In this document: piece after piece, positions 1-6,936 of the stretch | How positions within the stretch are numbered: position 1 is the stretch's first letter | Layout: the number at the start of each line of letters is the position of its first letter | NCBI GenBank assembly: GCA_004554665.1 | Contig: SFKY01000087.1 | Span: 1 to 9,723, forward strand | DNA length: 9,723 nucleotides | Direction: 5' to 3' | From: Bacteroidales bacterium | GTDB lineage: Bacteria > Bacteroidota > Bacteroidia > Bacteroidales > Bacteroidaceae | Program-made: the position numbers and the translations under genes | Notes under the pieces: model-generated | What the model was told of the DNA's origin: nothing | Database searches by the model: none | The model's input: only the letters and a program-made list of their open reading frames with translations

Positions 1-9
1 TTATGTATT

Positions 10-15
10 CTCCTT
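10..15 (-). promoter_or_regulatory. Shine-Dalgarno site of the next minus-strand gene, probably rpmG
   Basis: On the minus strand the sequence AAGGAG lies just after the rpmB stop and nine bases before the window edge. No ATG on that strand occurs in positions 1-23, so the start codon it serves must lie immediately outside the window. In Bacteroidetes rpmB is normally followed by rpmG (ribosomal protein L33), so that is the expected gene. The identity is inferred from gene order only. Confidence 0.5.
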
Positions 16-23
16 AGCTTTAA

Positions 24-302
24 TTAATCTACGACATTACCCTCTGCGATAACCTTGATATCTTTCCAATCGCAGTAGCCCTTAGCAACAGCCTGCTTAA
101 GAGCGGCGTCCAGCCCTACCTTATTGATCATGCGGAGACCTGCTGCGCTAATCTTCAGGCTGATCCAGCAATTCTCTTCTACATAGAAGAATTTCTTGCT
201 GAAAAGGTTTACGTCAAAGCTGCGCTTTGTACGATGCTTTGAGTGAGACACATTACAACCTATCTGTGCCTTCTTTCCTGTAATTTGACAAATCTTAGAC
301 AT
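24..302 (-). CDS. rpmB: 50S ribosomal protein L28
   Basis: L28 is a protein of the large ribosomal subunit. The 92-residue product has the family N-terminus (MSKICQITGKK, residues 1-11), the NVSHSKHRTKR segment (18-28) and the core ISLKISAAGLRMINKVGLDAAL, which aligns with the corresponding part of E. coli L28 (78 residues). The extra length is an insertion around residues 40-45 and a C-terminal tail, both usual in Bacteroidetes. The ATG is preceded by AAGGA with a 5-base spacer (308-312). A consensus promoter lies upstream at 354-384, so the gene can be transcribed independently of the cinA gene before it. A ribosome binding site follows the stop, implying co-transcription with the next gene, likely rpmG. 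Confidence 0.96.
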   Translation of the reverse strand: MSKICQITGKKAQIGCNVSHSKHRTKRSFDVNLFSKKFFYVEENCWISLKISAAGLRMINKVGLDAALKQAVAKGYCDWKDIKVIAEGNVVD

Positions 303-353
303 TACTATCCTTAATTTTTGATTCTAAATTAGATACTTATTCCAAACAGGGTG

Positions 354-384
354 CAAAATTACAAATTATTCCCGAATAAACAAA
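354..384 (-). promoter_or_regulatory. Bacteroidetes-type promoter of rpmB
   Basis: Read on the minus strand this is TTTG (384-381), a 19-base spacer, then TAATTTTG (361-354). It is a full match to the Bacteroidetes -33/-7 consensus (TTTG, 19-21 bases, TAnnTTTG). The predicted transcription start near 345-350 gives rpmB a leader of about 45-50 bases. It is the best-matched promoter in the window. The surrounding gap (303-424) is AT-rich, and I found no convincing terminator for the upstream gene in it. Confidence 0.8.
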
Positions 385-424
385 ATATTTCTGTAAAGAA
401 TTGCGGAATTAAGTTTTTTTATCT

Positions 425-940
425 TTATTTTTCCTCATCCCTTACCATCGGGTTTTTCTCTTTATAGAAATCCAGGAACAAGCGCAACGCCTCGATGGTC
501 GCAACCGAAAGATTGATATCGCGTCCTTGGTCTTCTGTGAGTTTCAGCGTGCGCACCTCATCTTTAGAGCCGTATCCTATCCAGATAGTACCTACTGGAT
601 TTTCAGGCGTGCCGCCTCCTGGGCCGGCAATACCTGTCGAAGCAATGGCATAATCGCAACCCAACGTTTCGCAAGCACCCTTGACCATCTCCACAGCCAC
701 CTCTTCGCAGACAGCCGTCTTTTCTGCCAAGACCTGCTCCGACACGTTCAGCAATCTGATTTTCACGTCATCAGAATAACACACGATGCCTCCTTTGAAA
801 TAATTTGACGCACCTGGCACTGCTATAATGGTCTCAGCGATTCGCCCACCCGTACAACTCTCTGCCGTACCCAGTGTCTTACCATTGGCATAGAGATGGT
901 GCAAGATTTCCTTGCTCAATATTTTGCTTTGTAGTTCCAC
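425..940 (-). CDS. pncC: CinA C-terminal-domain protein, probable nicotinamide-nucleotide amidase
   Basis: This is a stand-alone version of the CinA C-terminal domain. In characterised members (PncC) it deamidates nicotinamide mononucleotide to nicotinate mononucleotide in pyridine-nucleotide recycling. From the proposed start the product has 171 residues, with the family signature TAESCTGG at 25-32 (S28 is the conserved serine), PGASNYFKGGIVCYSDDVK at 42-60 and the Gly/Pro-rich STGIAGPGGGTPENPVGTIW at 101-120. The N-terminal MoaB-like domain of full-length CinA is absent. The frame stays open upstream to an ATG at 1048, but that would overlap tsaD by 80 bases and add 36 residues unlike the family. 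I therefore choose GTG at 938-940, 28 bases after the tsaD stop and preceded by an A-rich stretch. The family is certain; the exact start is not. Confidence 0.88.
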   Translation of the reverse strand: MELQSKILSKEILHHLYANGKTLGTAESCTGGRIAETIIAVPGASNYFKGGIVCYSDDVKIRLLNVSEQVLAEKTAVCEEVAVEMVKGACETLGCDYAIASTGIAGPGGGTPENPVGTIWIGYGSKDEVRTLKLTEDQGRDINLSVATIEALRLFLDFYKEKNPMVRDEEK

Positions 941-968
941 TTTATTGATATTTATTTTATTGATTTTA

Positions 969-1997
969 CTATTCGAAAGTGACCTTGCTGAATGCTGGAA
1001 GGTCGATGCTGGCGAAAGCCTTGTCCCGATATTTGAAAGTGCCGACACAGGCTATCATCGCCGCATTGTCTGTCGTAAAACTGAACTTCGGAATGTATAT
1101 CGTCCAGCCATAACGACGTGCGTGGTCATGGAAAGCATTGCGCAGTCCGTTATTGGCAGACACGCCACCCGACACTGCCACATGCTTAATGCCTGTCTCC
1201 TTCACCGCCTTGCGCAATTTTTTCATCAGGATATCGACAATGGTAAACTCCAGACTGGCAGCTATATCCTCCTTGTGATGCTCGATGAAGTCAGGGTCTT
1301 CGGCCACCCACTCACGCATATTGTAAAGAAACGAAGTCTTCAGTCCCGAGAAACTATAGTCGAGACCAGGGATGCGGGGCTCAGCAAACTGATACGCATG
1401 CGGATTTCCTTGCCGGGCAAGCCGGTCGATGATAGGGCCACCGGGATAACCAAGCCCCATCACCTTAGAGCACTTGTCGATGGCCTCACCTGCCGCATCG
1501 TCGATGGTCTGCCCCAACACCTCCATGTCGTTGTAGGCATTGACTTTCACAATCTGTGAGTTGCCGCCCGACACCAGCAGGCACAAGAAGGGGAACGGAG
1601 GCTCATGGTGGTCGTCCTCACTCTCCTTGATAAAATGCGCCATGACATGCCCCTGCAGATGGTTGACATCAATCAGCGGGATATCCAAAGCCCTCGACAG
1701 TCCCTTGGCAAAGTTGACTCCCACCAGCAGCGACCCCATCAGTCCCGGGCCACGTGTGAATGCGATGGCCGACAACTGTTCCTTGGTGATACCGGCACGA
1801 CGGATGGCCTGATCCACCACCGGCACAATATTTTGCTGGTGTGCCCGCGAAGCCAGTTCCGGCACCACGCCGCCATAAGCCTTGTGTACTTCCTGCGAAG
1901 CTGTGACATTGCTCAACAGCACCCCATTACGCAACACGGCGGCCGACGTGTCGTCACACGAAGACTCTATACCTAATATAATAATGTCTGCACTCAT
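969..1997 (-). CDS. tsaD: tRNA N6-adenosine threonylcarbamoyltransferase TsaD
   Basis: TsaD (Gcp/YgjD) transfers the threonylcarbamoyl group to A37 of ANN-decoding tRNAs (t6A) in the cytoplasm, working with TsaB, TsaC and TsaE. The 342-residue product shows ILGIESSCDDTSAAV near the N-terminus, YGGVVPELASR (41-51), the metal-binding HLQGH (H113 and H117), LVSGGNSQIV (141-150), DDAAGEAIDK, DYSFSGLKT (213-221), VSGGVSANN and TTDNAAMIA with metal-ligand D310. Family members outside this phylum usually read SGGHTQ where this has SGGNSQ; I believe NSQ is normal in Bacteroidetes. The frame extends 18 codons upstream into map, but the chosen ATG (1997) gives the standard family start and overlaps the map stop as TGATG. 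That overlap suggests translational coupling. Confidence 0.96.
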   Translation of the reverse strand: MSADIIILGIESSCDDTSAAVLRNGVLLSNVTASQEVHKAYGGVVPELASRAHQQNIVPVVDQAIRRAGITKEQLSAIAFTRGPGLMGSLLVGVNFAKGLSRALDIPLIDVNHLQGHVMAHFIKESEDDHHEPPFPFLCLLVSGGNSQIVKVNAYNDMEVLGQTIDDAAGEAIDKCSKVMGLGYPGGPIIDRLARQGNPHAYQFAEPRIPGLDYSFSGLKTSFLYNMREWVAEDPDFIEHHKEDIAASLEFTIVDILMKKLRKAVKETGIKHVAVSGGVSANNGLRNAFHDHARRYGWTIYIPKFSFTTDNAAMIACVGTFKYRDKAFASIDLPAFSKVTFE

Positions 1998-2857
1998 CAG
2001 TATGTCAAGATTTCCACGCCATGCTCCGTCATCACGAAGGTGTGCTCCCACTGTGCCGAAGGCTTCTCGTCACCGGTAATCACTTCCCATCCGTATGGGT
2101 CATCGGCATCGATAAACACTTTCCAAGTACCCATGTTCACCATCGGCTCGATGGTGAAAACCATGCCAGGCACGAGCAACATGCCAGTCCCCCGATGACC
2201 GTAATGCACCACATCGGGCTCTTCATGGAAATCAAGCCCCACGCCGTGGCCACACAAGTCACGAACGATGCTGTAACCATGTTTCTCCGCATGCTTCTGG
2301 ATAGCATGACCGATATCACCTACAAACGAGTAGGGTTTGGCTGCCTCCATGCCTATCTCCAGACACTCCTTGGCCACTCTCACCAACCGCTCTTTCTCGG
2401 GTGTGGTCTTGCCTATGATAAACATGCGCGAGGCATCAGCATAATACCCGTCCACGATGGTGGTCATATCCACGTTGACGATATCGCCCTCCTGCAACAC
2501 ATCGGTCTCTTTGGGAATGCCGTGGCACACCACCTCGTTAATAGAGGTGCACACACTCTTGGGATAGCCTTCATAACCCAGACAGGCGGGTGTGGCATTG
2601 TGCTCCTGGCAGTATGCCATACAGATATCGTCTATCTCTTGCGTGGTCATCCCCACATGTATCTGGCGGGCCACCTCGTCGAGACAACCCGTATTGACCA
2701 GTCCACTCTTACGGATTCCCTCTATCTGTTCGGGAGTCTTGATGAGCGCCCTCGTGGGCACCTCCTTGCCTTTAGCCTCCCAATACATTACCTGCTTGTC
2801 CAGCTCTGTCGGCTCCTGTCCGGGCAGACAGTGCCAGCATCTTTTCTTATGAAACAT
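1997..2857 (-). CDS. map: Methionine aminopeptidase, type I
   Basis: This enzyme removes the initiator methionine from nascent proteins. All expected active-site residues are present in the 286-residue product: H112 (CHGIP), metal ligands D130 (NVD), D141 (ADAS), H204 (GHGVG), E237 (FTIEPM) and E271 (WEHT). The pita-bread catalytic domain starts around residue 40 (KTPEQIEGIRKSG). The roughly 40 residues before it form an N-terminal extension relative to the E. coli enzyme (264 residues) and include a Cys-rich start, CWHC at 7-10. The extension resembles those of other long type I enzymes that may contact the ribosome, but a single CxxC is only half of a usual zinc site. A promoter lies directly upstream (2882-2912), and the stop codon overlaps the tsaD start by one base. 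Confidence 0.96.
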   Translation of the reverse strand: MFHKKRCWHCLPGQEPTELDKQVMYWEAKGKEVPTRALIKTPEQIEGIRKSGLVNTGCLDEVARQIHVGMTTQEIDDICMAYCQEHNATPACLGYEGYPKSVCTSINEVVCHGIPKETDVLQEGDIVNVDMTTIVDGYYADASRMFIIGKTTPEKERLVRVAKECLEIGMEAAKPYSFVGDIGHAIQKHAEKHGYSIVRDLCGHGVGLDFHEEPDVVHYGHRGTGMLLVPGMVFTIEPMVNMGTWKVFIDADDPYGWEVITGDEKPSAQWEHTFVMTEHGVEILTY

Positions 2858-2881
2858 CTATTAATGCTTAAAAAACTTGTG

Positions 2882-2912
2882 CAAAATTACTCCAAAACCG
2901 CTAAACCGCCAA
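2882..2912 (-). promoter_or_regulatory. Promoter of the map-tsaD-cinA operon
   Basis: On the minus strand TTG (2912-2910) is followed by a 20-base spacer and TAATTTTG (2889-2882), matching the Bacteroidetes -33/-7 promoter. The predicted start lies near 2873-2878, giving map a short leader of about 20 bases. The -33 element sits inside the putative metH terminator stem. Confidence 0.7.
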
Positions 2913-2937
2913 GGATATCACGATGTTTTTGACGGTT
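2904..2937 (-). terminator. Possible intrinsic terminator of metH
   Basis: Directly after the metH stop the minus strand reads AACCGTCAA, a 16-base loop and TTGGCGGTT. This makes a 9-bp stem with one G-U pair, followed by a broken T-rich stretch (TTAGCGGTTTT). The long loop and interrupted T tract make it weaker than the terminator at 9341-9380. Together with a promoter starting inside it, it supports a transcription-unit boundary between metH and map. Confidence 0.4.
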
Positions 2938-5681
2938 CACTCAAACAAATTCAACTTGTTTTTACGCGCTTCTTCTATCGAAAGCAGCTTTTCCTGCTCC
3001 TGCCGATATCCTTGGCGCAACTCCTCGTAGCGGGCTTCCAGTTCGGCCACATAGGCATCGCGCTCCTTGGGATTGAGCAGCCTTGCAGCCGTCAGCGAGT
3101 TTTGCGATGCGTCTTTCATCCACGCCACAGGACCAGCATAGACCGGTGCCACCTTGAGCGCCACATGCAACTGCGAAGTGGTGGCCCCACCTATGAGGAT
3201 GGGAATATCGAGCCCGGCCTTGCGCATCTCCACCGCCACATTCACCATTTCCTCCAACGACGGCGTGATCAGTCCCGACAGTCCCACTATGTCAGCTTTC
3301 TCGCGGATGACAGTCTTCACGATCTGGTCGGCCGGCACCATCACCCCAAGGTCAATAACCTCGTAGTTGTTGCAGGCCATCACCACATGCACAATATTCT
3401 TGCCGATATCGTGTACATCCCCCTTGACCGTGGCCAAGACCACCTTGCCGGCCTTGGCCGATGCCGCACTCTGTTCCGCCTCGATATGCGGTTGGAGAAA
3501 GGCCACAGCCTGCTTCATAGTGCGAGCCGTCTTCACCACCTGCGGCAGAAACATCTTACCGGCTCCGAAGAGCTCGCCCACTTCGCTCATGCCGTCCATC
3601 AGCGGCCCTTCGATAATCTGCACGGCACGGGGATAGACCGTCAGTGCCTCGCTCAGGTCTTGCTCCAGATAGTCGCCGATGCCTTTGCGCAGGGCATACT
3701 TCAACCGGTCCACGAGGGGAGCCTGCCGCCATGCCTCCTCGGCGGCTTGCGCCTCGGCCGGGGCACCCTTGTGTGCCTCCTGCTCCATCTTCAGCTTGCC
3801 TGCCAGTCCGATCAGGTCTTCTGCAGCCCCCCTCCTCCGGTTGAGCACCACATCCTCGATGATGCGCAGATGCTCCCCGGGGATATCGGCATACGTCACC
3901 TTGGTAGAGGGGTTGACAATGCCGAAATCCATACCAGCCCGAATGGCGTGGTAAAGGAATACGGCGTGCATGGCCTCACGTATATAGTTGTTACCGCGGA
4001 ACGAGAAACTCAGGTTGCTCACACCTCCGCTGACATGGGCACCCGGGAGATGGGTGCGTATCCACTCGGTGGCACGGATAAAGTCTACCGCATAACTATC
4101 ATGCTCCTCCAAGCCGGTGGCAATAGAGAGGATATTGGGATCGAAGATGATGTCGAGCGGATCCATGCCCACGCGCTCTGTCAGTATGCGGTAGGCACGC
4201 GCCGCAATCTCTATCCTGCGCTCGTAGGTAGTGGCCTGTCCCTGCTCGTCGAAGCACATCACCACCACCGCCGCGCCATAGCGCTTCACGTCCAGGGCAT
4301 GCGCCACAAAGGTCTCTTCGCCCTCCTTGAGCGAGATGGAGTTGACAATCGACTTGCCCAGACAGCACTTCAGTCCCTCTACGATGACTTCCCACTTGGA
4401 CGAGTCGATCATGATGGGCACCTTGGCCACATCGGGATCCGAGGCCACCATGTTGAGGAAATAGCGCATCTCCTCACGGGCATCGAGCAGCCCGTCGTCC
4501 ATGTTCACATCGATCACCATTGCCCCGTCGGCCACCTGCTTACGGGCAATGGAGAGCGCCTCTTCGTAGTTTTTCTCCTTGATAAGACGGAGAAACTTGC
4601 GCGAGCCGGCCACGTTGCACCGCTCGCCCACATTGACAAACATGCCCGGACGGACTGCCAACGGCTCCAGGCCGCTCAACTGCATGTACGGCGAACGGTC
4701 ATGGGGACAGTAGGGCACCTTGCCCTGCGCCAATTCGGCATAGCGGCGGATAAAACTGTCGTCGGTTCCACAACATCCACCCACGATATTGACCAGCCTG
4801 CCATCTATGAGTTGCTGTATCTGGGGTGCCATCGTCTCGGCCGTCTCATCATACTGCCCCATCGAGTTGGGCAATCCGGCATTGGGATAGGCCGATATAT
4901 AATAAGGTGACTTACGGGCCAGGTCTTCGAGAAACGGGCGCATCTGCGACGGGCCAAACGAGCAGTTGAGTCCTACGGAAAAAATATCATACGGACTGAT
5001 GCTGGCCAGGAATGCGTCCAGCGTCTGTCCGCTCAGCGTGCGCCCGGCCAGATCGCTCACCGTCACACTCAGCATGATGGGCAGCGCTACGCCTCGCTGC
5101 CGCATCTCGCTCTGCACTGCATCGATGGCGGCCTTGGCGTTGAGCGTGTCGAAAATGGTCTCTATGAGCACTCCGTCTACCCCACCCTCTATCAGGGCAC
5201 CGGCCTGCTCGGCATAAGCCGCAAACAGGTCGTCGTACGCCACATCACGGGCTGCAGGGTCGCTCACATCGGGCGACATGGAACAAGTCTTGTTGGTAGG
5301 CCCCATCGAACCGAGTACAAACCGGGGCTTCACGGCGGTCGAATAGCAGTCGGCCACCTCGCGTGCAATCCTTGCTCCCTGCAGGGCTATCTCACGACTC
5401 ATCTCCTCGAGATGGTAGTCGGCCTGCGACACGCGCTGTGCCGAGAAGGTATTGGTCTCTATCAGGTCGGCCCCCGCCTCCAGATAGCGGCGGTGGATGT
5501 CTGCTATCACATCGGGGCGCGTCAGGCACAGCATATCGTTGTTGCCGGCATACTGCACATCGTCGCGCAGCGGCAGACTGCCCCTGAAATCGGCCTCGGT
5601 GAGCCCATAGCCCTGGATCATGGTGCCCATAGCACCATCCAGAATGAGTACTCTCTGCTTTACAAGTTGTCTGATATCCAT
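2937..5681 (-). CDS. metH: Cobalamin-dependent methionine synthase lacking the reactivation domain
   Basis: MetH methylates homocysteine to methionine, using 5-methyltetrahydrofolate and a cobalamin cofactor. Four modules are visible in the 914 residues. The homocysteine domain (about 1-320) has zinc ligands C240, C303 and C304 (GLNC, GGCCGTD). The pterin-binding domain (about 340-610) includes VNVGERCNVAGSRKF and SGGVSNLSFSFRGNN. The cap is at about 650-735. The cobalamin-binding domain (about 740-870) has GDVHDIGKN, with H757 as the lower axial cobalt ligand. The protein stops at about the linker where E. coli MetH (1227 residues) continues into its roughly 330-residue AdoMet-binding activation domain. 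Nothing in the downstream 79 bases could encode that domain. The gene ends in a normal TGA with no sign of a frameshift, so this appears to be the native form. No cobalamin riboswitch fits in the 36-base gap before the ATG. It is probably co-transcribed with smpB. Confidence 0.96.
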   Translation of the reverse strand: MDIRQLVKQRVLILDGAMGTMIQGYGLTEADFRGSLPLRDDVQYAGNNDMLCLTRPDVIADIHRRYLEAGADLIETNTFSAQRVSQADYHLEEMSREIALQGARIAREVADCYSTAVKPRFVLGSMGPTNKTCSMSPDVSDPAARDVAYDDLFAAYAEQAGALIEGGVDGVLIETIFDTLNAKAAIDAVQSEMRQRGVALPIMLSVTVSDLAGRTLSGQTLDAFLASISPYDIFSVGLNCSFGPSQMRPFLEDLARKSPYYISAYPNAGLPNSMGQYDETAETMAPQIQQLIDGRLVNIVGGCCGTDDSFIRRYAELAQGKVPYCPHDRSPYMQLSGLEPLAVRPGMFVNVGERCNVAGSRKFLRLIKEKNYEEALSIARKQVADGAMVIDVNMDDGLLDAREEMRYFLNMVASDPDVAKVPIMIDSSKWEVIVEGLKCCLGKSIVNSISLKEGEETFVAHALDVKRYGAAVVVMCFDEQGQATTYERRIEIAARAYRILTERVGMDPLDIIFDPNILSIATGLEEHDSYAVDFIRATEWIRTHLPGAHVSGGVSNLSFSFRGNNYIREAMHAVFLYHAIRAGMDFGIVNPSTKVTYADIPGEHLRIIEDVVLNRRRGAAEDLIGLAGKLKMEQEAHKGAPAEAQAAEEAWRQAPLVDRLKYALRKGIGDYLEQDLSEALTVYPRAVQIIEGPLMDGMSEVGELFGAGKMFLPQVVKTARTMKQAVAFLQPHIEAEQSAASAKAGKVVLATVKGDVHDIGKNIVHVVMACNNYEVIDLGVMVPADQIVKTVIREKADIVGLSGLITPSLEEMVNVAVEMRKAGLDIPILIGGATTSQLHVALKVAPVYAGPVAWMKDASQNSLTAARLLNPKERDAYVAELEARYEELRQGYRQEQEKLLSIEEARKNKLNLFE

Positions 5682-5695
5682 ATTATCCTGTATTC

Positions 5696-5712
5696 GAGGC
5701 CCTCCCGGCCTC
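5696..5712 (-). repeat. Short GC-rich hairpin between smpB and metH
   Basis: Six perfectly paired bases (GAGGCC with GGCCTC) flank a 5-base loop, six bases past the smpB stop and 15 bases before the metH start. No T tract follows on the minus strand, so it is not a typical terminator. It could attenuate transcription, stabilise an mRNA end, or be incidental. Confidence 0.4.
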
Positions 5713-5717
5713 TGTGG

Positions 5718-6197
5718 TTAGAACCGCTTGATGGCACGGTCCATCTCGCGGCGGTCTTCTTTCTCCTTGAGGGTCTGACGTTTGTCAAACTCTTTCTTAC
5801 CCCTTGCCAGCGCTATATCCATCTTGGCGCGTCCGTGCTCGTCTATAAAGATAAGGAGGGGCACGATCGTAAAGCCCACATCCTTGGCAGCAGCCTCCAG
5901 ACGGCGTATCTCCCGCTTCTTGAGCAGCAGTTTGCGGTCGCCCTTGGCCTCATGGTTGGAGAACGATCCATAGAAGTAAGGACTGATATTCATGCCCTTG
6001 ACCCATATCTCGCCCTTGTCTATCACACAGTACGAGTCGACCAGCGACGCCTTGCCGGCGCGTATCGACTTGATTTCCGTACCCGTGAGCACCATGCCTG
6101 CCGTATAGGTGTCTACAAAGAAATACTCAAACGAGGCTTTCTTGTTTCTGATCTGTACGGGGCTCTTCTTTCTTATCTCTTGTTCTTGCTTGTTCAT
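5718..6197 (-). CDS. smpB: SsrA-binding protein SmpB
   Basis: SmpB binds tmRNA and delivers it to stalled ribosomes in trans-translation. The 159-residue protein has the family features: NKKASFEYFF (18-27), the RNA-binding GTEIKSIRAGKASLVDSYC (39-57), the KGDRKLLLKKREIRRL segment, and the conserved basic C-terminal tail LARGKKEFDKRQTLKEKEDR (130-149), which enters the empty mRNA channel. Length is normal for the family. The gene starts 16 bases after the preceding DMP19-like gene ends and is followed 36 bases later by metH, so the three probably form one transcript. The tmRNA gene ssrA is not in this window. Confidence 0.97.
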   Translation of the reverse strand: MNKQEQEIRKKSPVQIRNKKASFEYFFVDTYTAGMVLTGTEIKSIRAGKASLVDSYCVIDKGEIWVKGMNISPYFYGSFSNHEAKGDRKLLLKKREIRRLEAAAKDVGFTIVPLLIFIDEHGRAKMDIALARGKKEFDKRQTLKEKEDRREMDRAIKRF

Positions 6198-6213
6198 GTC
6201 AATCTGTCACTTC

Positions 6214-6729
6214 TTATTCGTCTTGCTTCACCACCGTGCAGAAGCGGTCGAGATGCTCGTCCACATAATGGGCCACACTGTCGGTAAACGCTTCCTCACA
6301 CTCCACGAAACGGTCGTCGATTTCGTCAAATTCGGCAAACTGCTCGAAGAGTGCCATAAATTCCTCGTCGGTGCAGTCGACCTCCAGTTCACGATGATAC
6401 TTGTCGTAGAGCTTATGACCACGGCGAATGATGCTGCACAGTTCCTGCATGCCCCAGGAACGCACGGCCTTGTCGAAGGGATTGCGGAAGAAGAAGGCAC
6501 CCCATCCATTGTGTATGAGCTGCACGAAGCCTCCGTCCATCACCTCGTCGCGCAGGGCATGGTAACCCAAGAGCGTTATCTGGTCGCTGTTGAGCTGTGC
6601 CATGGTCTCAGCCGTCAACTGTCCGCCGATCGCCTCGTAGATGGCGTCTACAAACACTTGGATAAACTCATCCATCCCTGTCTCGGCTGCGGCTATCAGC
6701 TGCGCCTCTTTCACCTTAACTTCTATCAT
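6214..6729 (-). CDS. DMP19/DUF4375-family acidic protein
   Basis: The 171-residue product resembles the DMP19-like (DUF4375) family. The diagnostic part is residues 47-93: NSDQITLLGYHALRDEVMDGGFVQLIHNG followed by GAFFFRNPFDKAVRSWG. The founding member, Neisseria DMP19, is an acidic protein reported to mimic DNA and bind a transcription factor. This protein is also strongly acidic: I count 36 Asp/Glu against 14 Lys/Arg, with 21 of the acidic residues in the last 58 positions. It is all-helical in appearance, with no signal peptide or membrane segment. It is the first gene before smpB and metH, with a -7 box only seven bases before its ATG. Family assignment is fairly firm; DNA mimicry here is inference. 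Confidence 0.8.
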   Translation of the reverse strand: MIEVKVKEAQLIAAAETGMDEFIQVFVDAIYEAIGGQLTAETMAQLNSDQITLLGYHALRDEVMDGGFVQLIHNGWGAFFFRNPFDKAVRSWGMQELCSIIRRGHKLYDKYHRELEVDCTDEEFMALFEQFAEFDEIDDRFVECEEAFTDSVAHYVDEHLDRFCTVVKQDE

Positions 6730-6736
6730 AATGATG

Positions 6737-6767
6737 CAAAATTAGGCAAAAAAAACGAGAATGACAG
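6737..6767 (-). promoter_or_regulatory. Promoter of the DMP19-smpB-metH unit
   Basis: On the minus strand TAATTTTG (6744-6737) matches the Bacteroidetes -7 box TAnnTTTG. A partial -33 element (CTG at 6767-6765, consensus TTG) lies 20 bases upstream. Only seven bases separate the box from the ATG at 6729, so transcription would begin at or within a few bases of the start codon. Confidence 0.6.
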
Positions 6768-6863
6768 CTTATAGCCCTTAAAATCACAAAAAAACATCAT
6801 GTGTTCCGGAATACTTGCCGCCAATCATCAAGTTTTTTCATACTTTTATCCGTCTGCAGCAGT

Positions 6864-6876
6864 TGTATATTTATGC
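6864..6876 (-). repeat. Minus-strand copy of a GCATAAATAT element
   Basis: The minus strand reads GCATAAATATACA. It matches the plus-strand GCATAAATATGCA at 7209-7221 with one mismatch, so the two copies form an inverted pair about 345 bases apart. Confidence 0.4.
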
Positions 6877-6936
6877 AAAACAGGCACGTCAAGCGGCACA
6901 TTCTCCCCCTTGTCAATGCGAACAACCGCCAAAAAC

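Noticed and set aside
303..424. A terminator for the cinA gene before rpmB
   Set aside because: The AT-rich gap contains only a very short AATT/AATT pairing and no stable stem followed by a T tract on the minus strand.
2021..2932. A 303-codon plus-strand frame opposite map
   Set aside because: It is a mirror of the map coding sequence, with no family features or ribosome binding site of its own.
2877..4910. A 677-codon open frame on the plus strand opposite metH
   Set aside because: It is wholly antisense to a well-conserved gene. Its His/Leu/Arg-rich translation matches no family I recognise, and it arises from the codon bias of metH.
5682..5717. A cobalamin or SAM riboswitch before metH
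   Set aside because: Only 36 bases separate smpB from metH, holding one 6-bp hairpin. That is too short for either riboswitch.
5412..6287. A 291-codon plus-strand frame opposite metH and smpB
   Set aside because: It spans two confirmed minus-strand genes and their gap, and its translation has no recognisable domain.
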